The notes under the pieces were generated by a model. It did no database searches. It was not told the origin of the DNA and was given only the letters and a program-made list of their open reading frames with translations. This document shows, one piece after another, positions 25,347 to 33,455 of a DNA stretch of 64,000 bases (position 1 is the stretch's first letter; every line of letters begins with the position of its first letter). The stretch comes from Nocardioides halotolerans DSM 19273 (GTDB lineage Bacteria; Actinomycetota; Actinomycetes; Propionibacteriales; Nocardioidaceae): contig NZ_AUGT01000027.1 of NCBI RefSeq assembly GCF_000422805.1, positions 1 to 64,000 of the forward strand, in the 5' to 3' direction. The translations under genes were made by a program, and so were the position numbers.

Positions 25347-26042
25347 ATGCGCGCACTCGTTGTCGACGACGAGGACGCGATCCGGCGCGTGGTCGCGGCG
25401 TACCTGGTCAAGGAGGGCTTCGACGTGCTCGAGGCCGCCGACGGGACCACCGCACTCGAACTGGCGCGGGCAGAGCATCCCGACGTGATCGTGCTCGACC
25501 TGATGCTGCCCGACCTCGACGGGATCGAGGTGTGTCGCCAGTTGCGGAGGTTCACCGACACCTATGTGGTGATGTTGACGGCCCGCACCGACGAGGTCGA
25601 CACCCTGATTGGTCTGTCCGTGGGCGCTGACGACTACCTGACCAAACCGTTCAGCCCACGAGTGCTGGTGGCCAGGATCCGGACGGTGCTGCGCCGACCC
25701 CGCAACGATGACGCGGACGCGACCGATGAGGACGCCGGCCAGGTTGTCGAGATCGGTGACTTGCGCATCGACGCCGCCGGCCGTGAGGCGTGGGTCGCAG
25801 GGGAGCGGGTCGAGTTGACCCGCACCGAGTTCGACATCCTGTTGCATCTGGCGAGTCGGCCCCAGCACGTGCACACCCGGGGCCAGCTGATTCAGTCGGT
25901 CTGGGGCCCAGGCTATGTCGGTGACGACCGCCTGGCTGACGTCCACGTCTCCCACCTACGCGCCAAGCTCGGCGATGACGCCTCCGCACCACGCTATGTG
26001 GTCACGGTGCGAGGAGTCGGCTTCAAGATGGGCGGCGGCTGA
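25347..26042 (+). CDS. OmpR/PhoB-family response regulator, second copy
   Basis: A 231-residue regulator starting MRALVVDDE directly at the receiver (ATG 25347 with GGGGAG upstream; GTG 25299 overlapping the previous stop is an alternative). Phosphoacceptor Asp51 is in VIVLDLMLPD and the conserved Lys in DDYLTKPF. The effector domain ends VSHLRAKLGDDASAPRYVVTV-like with RGVGFKMG. It is strongly similar along its length to the regulator at 9212, indicating duplication or parallel acquisition of the module. Confidence 0.9.
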   Translation: MRALVVDDEDAIRRVVAAYLVKEGFDVLEAADGTTALELARAEHPDVIVLDLMLPDLDGIEVCRQLRRFTDTYVVMLTARTDEVDTLIGLSVGADDYLTKPFSPRVLVARIRTVLRRPRNDDADATDEDAGQVVEIGDLRIDAAGREAWVAGERVELTRTEFDILLHLASRPQHVHTRGQLIQSVWGPGYVGDDRLADVHVSHLRAKLGDDASAPRYVVTVRGVGFKMGGG

Positions 26043-26043
26043 G

Positions 26044-27195
26044 GTGCGGCTGCGTTTCTGGCCCGGCTATTCCTGGCGCAGGGCCGGGCTCGGGACGCGG
26101 ATCTTCGTCGCGATCGCCCTGGTGATCCTGGCCGGTGCCAGCACGCTGCTCCTGGTCGCACTCGTGACCGCCCCGGTGGTCTTCCGCGGCCACCTGGAGG
26201 ATGCCGGTGTCAGCGCCGAGTCCGCGCTGGCCTCGCAGATCGACGAGGGGTTCACCCTCGCCCTGGTCACCTCGATCAGCGCGGCCGTCCTCGCCGCCTC
26301 CCTGGTCGCGGTGGTGGTCGCCGCGGTGATCGCGCGACGGATCAGCCGGCCGGTCGCTGTGGCGGCGGACAGCGCGGGACGCCTGGCCGATGGCGACTAC
26401 GGCGTCCGGATGGCGATGCCCGGGGTGGGGCCCGAGCTGGACGAGCTGGCCGCTGCGGTCAACACCTTGGCCCAGCGCTTGGAGACCGCCGAACAGCACC
26501 GGATGCGACTGCTGAGCGACCTCGGGCATGAGCTACGCACCCCGCTGGCAGCACTGGAGGCCACGGTCGAGGCGATCGTGGATGGGATCCTGCCCGCCGA
26601 CCCCGAGACCCTGACAACGCTGACCGACCAGACCGGGAGGCTCACCCGACTCACCCGCGACCTGCAGGCCGTCTCCCGCAGCGACGAGCGCGCCTTCCGG
26701 CTCGAGCTTCTCCGGGTCGATCTCGCCGATCTGGCCAGAACTGCGGTAGCGGCCCACCAGGCCCGCTACCGGTCAGCGGACGTCACCCTCACCGCGACTG
26801 CGCGTGGCGACGAGACCCGAGCCGGCCCGGCGCACGAGTCGGTGTACGGGTGGGCAGATCCCGACCGAGTCACCGAGATCCTCGACCAGCTTCTGGACAA
26901 CGCACTGCGGCACTGCGCCGGCGGGGACACGGTCACGGTGACATGTCATCCCCGGGCGGACACCGTCAGCCTGGTCGTGGCCGACACCGGCACCGGCTTC
27001 AAACCATCGGTCGCCGAGGGCTTGTTCGCACGGTTCCACCGAGGCCCCGACCCGCTCCGTGGCCCCGCCGGAACCGGCGTAGGGCTGACCATCGCCCGCG
27101 CACTCGCCGAGGCCCAGCACGGCCATCTGGGCGCCGCCAGCCCCGGGCCGGGCCGGGGAGCGGCCTTCACGCTCACCTTGCCCGCCGCACCGTGA
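26044..27195 (+). CDS. Sensor histidine kinase, second copy
   Basis: A 383-residue kinase from GTG 26044, one base after the regulator stop. Two transmembrane helices (about 20-42 and 76-100) flank a short loop, then HAMP, H-box LSDLGHELRTPLAA, N-box QLLDNALRHCAGG, G1 DTGTGF and G2 GTGVGLTIARAL. The architecture equals that of the kinase at 9982. The short sensor loop again offers no clear ligand site. Confidence 0.88.
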   Translation: MRLRFWPGYSWRRAGLGTRIFVAIALVILAGASTLLLVALVTAPVVFRGHLEDAGVSAESALASQIDEGFTLALVTSISAAVLAASLVAVVVAAVIARRISRPVAVAADSAGRLADGDYGVRMAMPGVGPELDELAAAVNTLAQRLETAEQHRMRLLSDLGHELRTPLAALEATVEAIVDGILPADPETLTTLTDQTGRLTRLTRDLQAVSRSDERAFRLELLRVDLADLARTAVAAHQARYRSADVTLTATARGDETRAGPAHESVYGWADPDRVTEILDQLLDNALRHCAGGDTVTVTCHPRADTVSLVVADTGTGFKPSVAEGLFARFHRGPDPLRGPAGTGVGLTIARALAEAQHGHLGAASPGPGRGAAFTLTLPAAP

Positions 27196-27264
27196 CTCAA
27201 CAGACCCACGCCTTCGCCAAACGACGCCGCAAACGGCGATCCTGAGGGCGAGTGAGGGACGCTT

Positions 27265-27314
27265 CGGCTCAGTCGATCGGCTCAGTCGATCGGCTCAGTC
27301 GATCGGCTCAGTCG
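27265..27314 (+). repeat. Tandem 13-base repeat
   Basis: The unit CGGCTCAGTCGAT occurs three times head to tail at 27265-27303, followed by a fourth copy that degenerates at its end. It lies in the 513-base interval 27196-27708, just after the second kinase gene. The rest of that interval holds no gene I recognise; a 37-residue frame at 27388-27501 (MAKSFGLSWVMCTDHCGPKY...) has a Cys pair but no support. Confidence 0.75.
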
Positions 27315-27708
27315 GGTCGGATGGAGGTACACCCGCCAATCGCGTCCAGGAGCAGCTTCGATGAACGATCACGTAACCAACGCATCATGGCGAAGAGCTT
27401 CGGCCTTTCCTGGGTCATGTGCACCGACCACTGTGGGCCCAAGTACTTCAAGGTGAACCTCGAGCTCGCCTACTGGGATCTTCGACCGGTCACCTGGTGA
27501 CCCGCGACGGCACCGACCCGCAGACAGTTCTGGACGCCTCGCCGGGAAGGGAAGGACGCGCTCCCGGGCGCTTCGACCCACGGTGTGGAGTCGTTCGGCT
27601 CTCCAGCTCAGAGCGCATGAGTCCGAGGATGGGCACGGGTGTCTGCGGACTGTTGCACCTGGGCCGTATCAACGGCTCCGGGGGGTCCGACTGGATGAGG
27701 AGTCCTTC

Positions 27709-28254
27709 ATGCATCAGCACAAGCGCACTCTACGAGTCGCAATGACTGCCCCGATGGTGCTCTTCGCATTCCAACCCGCTGGTTCCGTCGCCGCTGCCGA
27801 CTCCCCAGCCGCCGCCCCGATCACGTGTAACGGGCAGGCTGCGACGGTCGTAGTCACCGCGGACTCACCGCATGTTGTCAAGGGAACCGGCCACCGTGAC
27901 GTCATCGCGATCCGCGACGGCGGTCACGTGGTCCGCGCGCGCGGAGGCGACGACCTGGTGTGCGGCTCGAGTCGCATCGACGTTGTACGCGGCGGCGGGG
28001 GCGCCGACCATCTCTATGGCCGCGACGGCGACGACGGCCTCTACGGCGGTTACGGACGCGACCACCTGTACGGCGGTCATGGCGACGACGACGTCTACGG
28101 CGGCGCGGGCACCGACCACTGCTTCGGGGGCCAGGGCGCCGACGACGTGCACGACGGCTTACACCACGGCTCGCACGACGGCTCGCACGACGGCTCGCAC
28201 GACGGCTCGCACGACGGCTCGCACGACGGGGGCATGGGGCACGAGCGCCGCTGA
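27709..28254 (+). CDS. Secreted RTX-like calcium-binding protein with His-rich tail
   Basis: A 181-residue exported protein. A signal peptide ends near AAADSPA. A short region with two Cys is followed by glycine/aspartate nonapeptide repeats of the RTX type (GGGGADHLYGRDGDDGLYGG-like, about 98-145) that form a calcium-binding beta-roll. The C-terminus is five tandem GSHD repeats encoded by a 12-base DNA repeat. The repeats suggest Ca2+ binding and, in the tail, transition metal binding (inference). ATG 27709 follows GAGGAG. Confidence 0.75.
   Translation: MHQHKRTLRVAMTAPMVLFAFQPAGSVAAADSPAAAPITCNGQAATVVVTADSPHVVKGTGHRDVIAIRDGGHVVRARGGDDLVCGSSRIDVVRGGGGADHLYGRDGDDGLYGGYGRDHLYGGHGDDDVYGGAGTDHCFGGQGADDVHDGLHHGSHDGSHDGSHDGSHDGSHDGGMGHERR
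28168..28227 (+). repeat. Five perfect 12-base repeats inside the RTX-like gene
   Basis: GGCTCGCACGAC is repeated five times without change and encodes Gly-Ser-His-Asp units. Perfect identity suggests recent expansion by slippage and a copy number that may vary between strains. Confidence 0.9.
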
Positions 28255-28451
28255 CCTATTCGGCAAGGAGTCGCTGAGCGTCGGCGGTGGCCTGTCGCCC
28301 CCCAGGAGACTCGCGCATCGGCTGTCACGTCAACTGATCCATCGCTGGCGCGGGCACTACTGCTTGAGGTGCTGCTGATCTTGTTCATCCCGTGCATCGA
28401 TTAAGAGGGACGCGGTGATCGCGTCGTTGGCCTTGCGCTGAACTGGTCGAG

Positions 28452-28589
28452 TCACAGTCGCTCCAACAGCTCGATGAGTCCCACCAACATGGCTATTGTC
28501 AGGACAAAGACGAGTATCAAGACGGTCCAGATGAGCCACGTCGAAGGCGGGTCGCGGCCCGGCTCGTCGGCTGAGTTGTCCTCGGTCAT
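28452..28589 (-). CDS. 45-residue single-helix membrane protein
   Basis: A short leftward gene: a hydrophilic acidic N-terminus (MTEDNSADEPGRDPPS) followed by one transmembrane helix TWLIWTVLILVFVLTIAMLV and a short tail. It begins four bases after the stop of the large membrane protein gene, so it is translated in the same operon. Small single-helix proteins of this sort are often subunits of membrane complexes. I do not know its family. Confidence 0.6.
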   Translation of the reverse strand: MTEDNSADEPGRDPPSTWLIWTVLILVFVLTIAMLVGLIELLERL

Positions 28590-28593
28590 TGCT

Positions 28594-29913
28594 TCACGAC
28601 CCGAACAACAGATAGAGGCCCGCATAGGTGTAGAGCACCATGGCGGCGAGCAAGGGCAGTTGTCCTGTCACCTGATGGCGGCGAGGCAGCACAGACAGGG
28701 CTCGGTCGTGAGCTGCGACGGCCCCAGCGATATGACCGGTGACGATGGCGAGCACCTTGATCGAGGCCAGCAGCGTCGGATGCAATGACAGGAAGTAGTT
28801 GGCTTCCTCACCTGAGATGCCGAGCAGGTCGGCCCCGTTGTTCATCGGGTCGCTCAGTTGGATCATGGTCACCTGGCCGTACTCGACCAGGAACGACAGA
28901 TAGTGGGCGATGAAGTAGCCCACGATGATCGGCGCGATCGAGTGTGCCAGTGCGGACGGAAGCTGCCGGCGCGTGAACCCGATCGGCCGACTGGTGGCGG
29001 CCAGCGTGGCTGCGCTGAAGGTCAGTCCGACTACCGCTACCGCTGAGATCAGTCCCGCCGATCCGAGCCAAGTGGGGTTGAGTTCGCTCCCTTGCACGAA
29101 CCGCACCCAACGGTTGAGACCACGGAAGCTGTCGTAGGCGGTCGACCCCAGGAGAACAGCGACGAGCGCAACGAGCCCTGGCCTCGGCTCCAGGCGGGCG
29201 AGGTTTCGCAAGGGACTGAGGAACACCAGCCGACCGTCGTGGTCTCGCCCCCACAACGACAGGTGTGAGACGACCGTGGAGAACGCCTCGAAGGGGTCCG
29301 CGTGCTCGAACCAGGTCCGTCCGAATATGGCGCCGCCGACGAGCATGGCGGCGACGTAGCCGGCAATCCAGAGCCGGACGGGGCCGAGGTTGACCGATCC
29401 TGGGTAGACGAGCTCCAGCCACACATAAGCAAACGCGGCGATCGCCGCAGGCCAGTAGCCGAAGCGAGCGGGATAGGAGAACACGGCCTCGTCGGGATCG
29501 GTGCCGGAGATCCGGGTCAGCAGCCAATGCATGGATCGCACCGGACTCATGGCGCGGTACACCGGTCCAAGAAGCAGCGACGCCGGGATCAGCCCGACCC
29601 ACAGGTAGGCGTAGAAGATGCCGAACACGGGGTTGTTGAGCGAATCAGGGCCGAGTATGGCCAGGCCGAGGGTGACCAGGAGTCCGAGGACGCCGACGAC
29701 GCGGCAGGTGATCTTCCAGCCGCGGCTGTCGGCGAACCGGCCCAGCGCAGCTGGAACCTGTCGACCCGTGTTGTGGCCGTCAAAACGGGGTTCGCGCCAA
29801 GCCAGCAGGAGGACCACGAAGGACAGGACCAGCGCAGCCGCCCCACCGGCGATGGCCAACGAGGCTGGGATGGGCAGGTCGGTTGCGCCGCCGAGCCCGT
29901 GGGCTTCGATCAA
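28594..29913 (-). CDS. Polytopic membrane protein of unknown function
   Basis: About 439 residues and ten or eleven transmembrane helices. The N-terminus HGLGGATDLPIP is characteristic of a family of actinobacterial membrane proteins that has been loosely annotated after fenitrothion hydrolase; I am not sure of that name. Conserved-looking His residues lie at helix ends (WFEHADPFEAF, YFIAHYLSF, TGHIAGAVAAHDRA). The start is probably TTG 29913 with GGTAGGGG upstream. It follows a cupredoxin-like lipoprotein and precedes a one-helix protein, so the three may form a membrane complex. Confidence 0.6.
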   Translation of the reverse strand: MIEAHGLGGATDLPIPASLAIAGGAAALVLSFVVLLLAWREPRFDGHNTGRQVPAALGRFADSRGWKITCRVVGVLGLLVTLGLAILGPDSLNNPVFGIFYAYLWVGLIPASLLLGPVYRAMSPVRSMHWLLTRISGTDPDEAVFSYPARFGYWPAAIAAFAYVWLELVYPGSVNLGPVRLWIAGYVAAMLVGGAIFGRTWFEHADPFEAFSTVVSHLSLWGRDHDGRLVFLSPLRNLARLEPRPGLVALVAVLLGSTAYDSFRGLNRWVRFVQGSELNPTWLGSAGLISAVAVVGLTFSAATLAATSRPIGFTRRQLPSALAHSIAPIIVGYFIAHYLSFLVEYGQVTMIQLSDPMNNGADLLGISGEEANYFLSLHPTLLASIKVLAIVTGHIAGAVAAHDRALSVLPRRHQVTGQLPLLAAMVLYTYAGLYLLFGS

Positions 29914-29923
29914 AGGGACGCCC

Positions 29924-30397
29924 CTACCGGACTTCGAGGCTGGCGACGACGTGGCTGGTGTCGTGCTCCTCGACCTCGACCACCCCTGGCGCCTTGATGA
30001 CGAGCTTCTTAGTCGACGTCCCTGCTTCGAACTCGACGTACTGCCCCGGGGTGGAGTGGACGTGCAGCTCACCGTCTCGGTCGGTGTCGAATCGAATGAT
30101 CAGGGTCTCGCCCACCTCGAGATCGATCTCCTGACTGTTCGGCTTGACCTGATCGCCCTTGATCGTGACCACCAGCTCGGGACCGGCCGGTTGGCTCGGC
30201 GTCGGCGTCGGGGTTGAGGACGCGCTGGGGGAGGGGATGTCCTGGCCAGGCGTAGGGCTGGATGGGGTCGCCGACTCGGAAGCAGACGGGGTTGTGGTGG
30301 CAGCCTCGGTGGTGGGGTCCTCCGGGTCGTCGGAAGAGCACGCGCCCAATACAAGTAGGAGGGGCAGGGCGGCGGCCAAGAGGCGAGGGCGCTTCAT
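29924..30397 (-). CDS. Cupredoxin-like lipoprotein
   Basis: A 157-residue lipoprotein: lipobox LVLGAC, a Ser/Thr/Pro linker (about 22-72) and a beta-sandwich of about 85 residues (LVVTIKGDQVKPNSQEIDLEVGETL-like, ending in VEEHDTSHVVASLEVR). The fold resembles the cupredoxin_1/EfeO type. A His pair at about 112-114 (LHVHS) and HDTSH near the end could bind metal, but the classical Cys ligand is absent. It stops 10 bases before the large membrane protein gene. Confidence 0.7.
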   Translation of the reverse strand: MKRPRLLAAALPLLLVLGACSSDDPEDPTTEAATTTPSASESATPSSPTPGQDIPSPSASSTPTPTPSQPAGPELVVTIKGDQVKPNSQEIDLEVGETLIIRFDTDRDGELHVHSTPGQYVEFEAGTSTKKLVIKAPGVVEVEEHDTSHVVASLEVR

Positions 30398-30449
30398 CGG
30401 ATCTGACCTTTCGTCGTGGTGTCCGGTACGTCGACGGTGTGAGTGATCT

Positions 30450-31127
30450 TCACGAGTCCGTCTTGTCGATGAGGGGTTGGGGGCGCGCAGAGTCCTCCGT
30501 TGGGCCTCCGACGTCGGCGGCGAGTCGGCCGATGACGGGAAGGAAACGACCGGTTCGCGCGGCGTACTGACGAAACTCTGCTGGGTGGGTGCGGAGCAGG
30601 TAGGGCTCCTCGACGAGACGGACCTGCAGCTCGATAGCGACGATCACGAGGACCAGACTCCACAGGGTCAACACATTGGGCACGATCAGCAGCAGGCCAC
30701 AGCCGGAGACGACCATGAAGCTGAACACGGGATTGCGCATCCACCGGAACAGCCCGGCAGTGATCAGGCCTGTTCTTTCGTCCGAATCGACGCCGATTCG
30801 CCACTCGGCGCCCATGCCGAGCTGCGCGATCAGGCATCCGACGGCACCTGAGATCGCAAGAATGGCGCCCAGGGGAACTGCAAACCTGGTGATCTCGCCA
30901 TCCCAAAACGGCGGTAGCCCGACGAGGTCAAGGGTCATGCCACTAGGAAAGCCGATCAGCGCGACGATGAACGCCGCGCCGCCCAGCCACTCGAGAGAGC
31001 CAGGTCGACCGCTGATCCCTCGGAAACCTGCATCGCCGGTGCGGCGTCGTTGCAGCCAAGAGCGCGCTACGAACACGACCAGGACGTAGATGAGGAAGCC
31101 CAGCAAGGCGCTGACAGTCGGATTCAT
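30450..31127 (-). CDS. Isoprenylcysteine methyltransferase-family membrane protein
   Basis: A 225-residue membrane protein with about five helices and the C-terminal ICMT/PEMT signature: GLFRWMRNPVFSFMV for SAM binding, then EEPYLLRTHPAEFRQYAARTG with the conserved Glu and Arg. Bacterial members methylate lipids or unknown thiols. ATG 31127 is the start. It lies between the lipoprotein gene and the CDF exporter on the same strand without overlap. Confidence 0.75.
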   Translation of the reverse strand: MNPTVSALLGFLIYVLVVFVARSWLQRRRTGDAGFRGISGRPGSLEWLGGAAFIVALIGFPSGMTLDLVGLPPFWDGEITRFAVPLGAILAISGAVGCLIAQLGMGAEWRIGVDSDERTGLITAGLFRWMRNPVFSFMVVSGCGLLLIVPNVLTLWSLVLVIVAIELQVRLVEEPYLLRTHPAEFRQYAARTGRFLPVIGRLAADVGGPTEDSARPQPLIDKTDS

Positions 31128-31158
31128 GACGGCCAGTGCCCGGTTGCTAGCACCTCAG

Positions 31159-32058
31159 TCACCACGTGGACTCCTGGCACTCTCGACTGGGGTTGCTCTC
31201 GACCTGCAAAGTGGCGTGCTGAACGTCGTGACGCTGCCGCAGCACCGTCCGGGACTGCAACAGGACAGCCTGTCCGTCGGCTGACGGCGCGAGGACCAGA
31301 TGAGCGGTGGCAACGTTCATTCCGGATGTCAAGGTCCAAGCATGGAAGTCGTGAACGTCGGCGACTCCGTCGACGGCTTCGAGGTCGGAGATCACGGTGT
31401 TGAGATCCATGTGGGCCGGGACGTGTTGCCCGAGCACAGCCAGCACCTCGCGACCCAGCATCACGGCTCGGACTGCGACGAATACGCCGATAGCGAGCGC
31501 GATCGCGGTGTCCCAGTAGCCCTCGCCGGTCAGGGCGATCAGACCGCCGGCGACGAGTACGCCGACGCTGCCCGCGGCGTCGGCTACGACCTCAAGGTAG
31601 GCGCCTTTGACGTTGAGCGACTCGTCCGCACCGCCGCGTAGTAGCACCAGACACACCAAGTTGATGACCAGGCCGATGGCACCCACGATGAGTAGCGGAC
31701 CGTTGGCTACGTCGACCGGCTCGCCTATTCGCGAGATGCCCTCGAGAACGACGTAGACGGACACTCCCAGCATCAGGAGGACTGTGAAGCCGGACGCGAA
31801 GACCTCCGCGCGGTAGGAGCCATAGGTCCGGCGTCCAGATCGATCCGTGCGGGTCGCGATCTTCGTGGCAACGAGCGCGGCGCCGAGGGCGACGACGTCG
31901 GCGGCCATGTGCCCGGCGTCCGAGATGAGGGCTAGAGACCCGCTCAGCAGGCCCACGCTCAGCTCGACCACGAAGAAGACGGCGACCAAACCGAACGAAA
32001 CGGCCAGTCGCCAACGGTGACTCGTCGAGGCGCTGCTCGAACCATGGTTGTGCCCCAT
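31159..32058 (-). CDS. Cation diffusion facilitator (CzcD/ZitB-like exporter)
   Basis: A 299-residue CDF exporter with six transmembrane helices and a cytoplasmic domain. The His-containing N-terminus MGHNHG is followed by the first metal motif SDAGHMAAD (Asp47, His50, Asp54). The matching motif in helix 5 reads EVVADAAGS, with Glu where Zn/Cd transporters usually have His. The C-terminal domain contains DVHDFHAWTLTSG, the usual metal-binding patch. ATG 32058 overlaps the stop of the upstream CmtR-like gene, so metal induction is expected. Confidence 0.88.
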   Translation of the reverse strand: MGHNHGSSSASTSHRWRLAVSFGLVAVFFVVELSVGLLSGSLALISDAGHMAADVVALGAALVATKIATRTDRSGRRTYGSYRAEVFASGFTVLLMLGVSVYVVLEGISRIGEPVDVANGPLLIVGAIGLVINLVCLVLLRGGADESLNVKGAYLEVVADAAGSVGVLVAGGLIALTGEGYWDTAIALAIGVFVAVRAVMLGREVLAVLGQHVPAHMDLNTVISDLEAVDGVADVHDFHAWTLTSGMNVATAHLVLAPSADGQAVLLQSRTVLRQRHDVQHATLQVESNPSRECQESTW

Positions 32059-32438
32059 CAGTCCAGACCTCCCTCTTGGTTGAGCGTCGGACACAGGGCA
32101 ACGGCAGCCCCGGTGGCGTCCAGTACCTGCTCTCCTGCTGCGAGCAGCTGCGTGACGGGCACGTCGGGATCGAGGGAGAACTCAGACGCCCTTCCCCGGG
32201 GCTGGGATCGGACCAACCCGCAGTCACGAAGACAGGCGAGGTGTTGCGACACCGTCGACTGTGCCAGCCCGAGATGGTCGACCAGATCGACGACGCGATG
32301 AGGTCCAAGTTGCAAGTGGCGCAGGATCTCCAACCTGGACGGGTCACTGAGTGCGCGAAACAGGCACGCCGCGACGCGCAGGTTGTCTCGGCCATGGGTG
32401 CGCGGGCCCGCTTCGAGCAAAGAATTATTCATCGGCAT
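32058..32438 (-). CDS. CmtR-like ArsR-family metal sensor, second copy
   Basis: A 126-residue winged-helix repressor (ALSDPSRLEILRHLQLGPHRVVDLVDHLGLAQSTVSQHLACLRDCGLV). Cys69 and Cys73 in CLRDC and Cys116 in VALCP repeat the ligand arrangement of CmtR and of the paralogue at 23463. It controls the CDF exporter downstream. ATG 32438 lies within a perfect palindrome; ATG 32432 is an alternative start. Confidence 0.86.
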   Translation of the reverse strand: MPMNNSLLEAGPRTHGRDNLRVAACLFRALSDPSRLEILRHLQLGPHRVVDLVDHLGLAQSTVSQHLACLRDCGLVRSQPRGRASEFSLDPDVPVTQLLAAGEQVLDATGAAVALCPTLNQEGGLD

Positions 32439-32464
32439 ATGCCGATGTTATCGGCAGAGGCCGA
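32430..32464. promoter_or_regulatory. Operator of the second CmtR-like regulator
   Basis: CATCGGCATATGCCGATG at 32430-32447 is an 18-base perfect palindrome that overlaps the start codon. A second, looser dyad TCGGC-N4-GCCGA follows at 32451-32464. Binding here would block both transcription and translation start of the regulator-CDF operon. Confidence 0.7.
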
Positions 32465-32486
32465 CATTGTCCACCAGTGCTCATGG

Positions 32487-33455
32487 TCAAACTCCCGCGT
32501 AGGAGTGCAGTCCGGAGATCCAGAGGTTGACGCCGAAGAAGTTGAACAAGAAGGCCATGTAGCCAACGACGCCGAGCCAGGCCGCTCGCCGTCCTCGCCA
32601 GCTGGGTGTTGCTTGGGCGTGCAGGTAGGCGGCGTAGCAGACCCAGGTGATGAACGCCCACGTCTCTTTGGGATCCCATCCCCAGTAGCGGCCCCAAGCG
32701 TTCTCCGCCCAGATTGCTCCCGCGATCACGGCAAACGTCCAGATGGGGAAGGCGACCATGTGAGCGCCGTAGATGAGCCGATCCAGGGTGCCGGCCGAAG
32801 GCAGTCCGTCGCGTGGGACGGCTCCTCTACGTTCGGCACGCTCGCGGAACAAATAGGCGACCGAGGCAACGAACCCCAGCGTGAAGATGCCGCCGCCAGT
32901 GATGGCCGCGGCGACGTGGACCACCAGCCAGTACGACTTCAGCACCGGCACAAGGTCGTCGGCGGGTGCGTAGAGCACAGTCACGGCGAGGCCAAGTGCG
33001 AGGAGGACAATGCCGACGACCCACACCGCGAGGACGCGAACGGCGGCCAACCGGATCCGCGCCAAGAGGACGACGGCGGCGGCCAGGGACGCGGCGAGCG
33101 TGAACTCGTACATGTTGCCCCAAGGGGCGCGTCCGGCCGCAAGGCCGCGAGTAAGCAGGCCGGCGGAGTGCAGGACCACGCCTAGCCCTAAAAGAACCAC
33201 GCCGAGCCGCTCCAGGAATCCTTGCGTCGGCGTTGACCCCGGACCCCACGCGGCGCCGGAGGTGGATTCGTCCGCTGATGTCGCACTTGGTCCGAAGACC
33301 ATCGCCGCGTTGGCTGTGACAACCTCGGCCGGAGCCGGCCGGGCCAACCGCAGACGTGCGGTGGTCACGGCCAGGCACACCATGGCCAGGGCGTACACCA
33401 TGATCGCGGCTGCAACCGCGCGATCGCTCCAGATGGCTAGGTCAGTCGCGGACAT
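32487..33455 (-). CDS. ccsA: Cytochrome c biogenesis protein CcsA (System II haem handling)
   Basis: A 322-residue membrane protein with about eight helices. The haem-binding WWD-type signature is clear: WAENAWGRYWGWDPKETWAFITW, and flanking His residues occur in LVVHVAAA, YGAHMVAFP and GLHSYAGV. With ResB it carries haem across the membrane and attaches it to apocytochrome c. It is often called CcsB in actinobacterial annotation. ATG 33455 overlaps the resB end by 14 bases. Confidence 0.92.
   Translation of the reverse strand: MSATDLAIWSDRAVAAAIMVYALAMVCLAVTTARLRLARPAPAEVVTANAAMVFGPSATSADESTSGAAWGPGSTPTQGFLERLGVVLLGLGVVLHSAGLLTRGLAAGRAPWGNMYEFTLAASLAAAVVLLARIRLAAVRVLAVWVVGIVLLALGLAVTVLYAPADDLVPVLKSYWLVVHVAAAITGGGIFTLGFVASVAYLFRERAERRGAVPRDGLPSAGTLDRLIYGAHMVAFPIWTFAVIAGAIWAENAWGRYWGWDPKETWAFITWVCYAAYLHAQATPSWRGRRAAWLGVVGYMAFLFNFFGVNLWISGLHSYAGV

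Noticed and set aside
27252..27501. 82-codon frame after the second kinase
   Set aside because: Its first part is made of the 13-base repeats, and no ribosome-binding site or family supports it.
28168..28227. Short regular repeats considered as a CRISPR array
   Set aside because: The five 12-base units have no spacers and lie in frame in a secreted protein gene.
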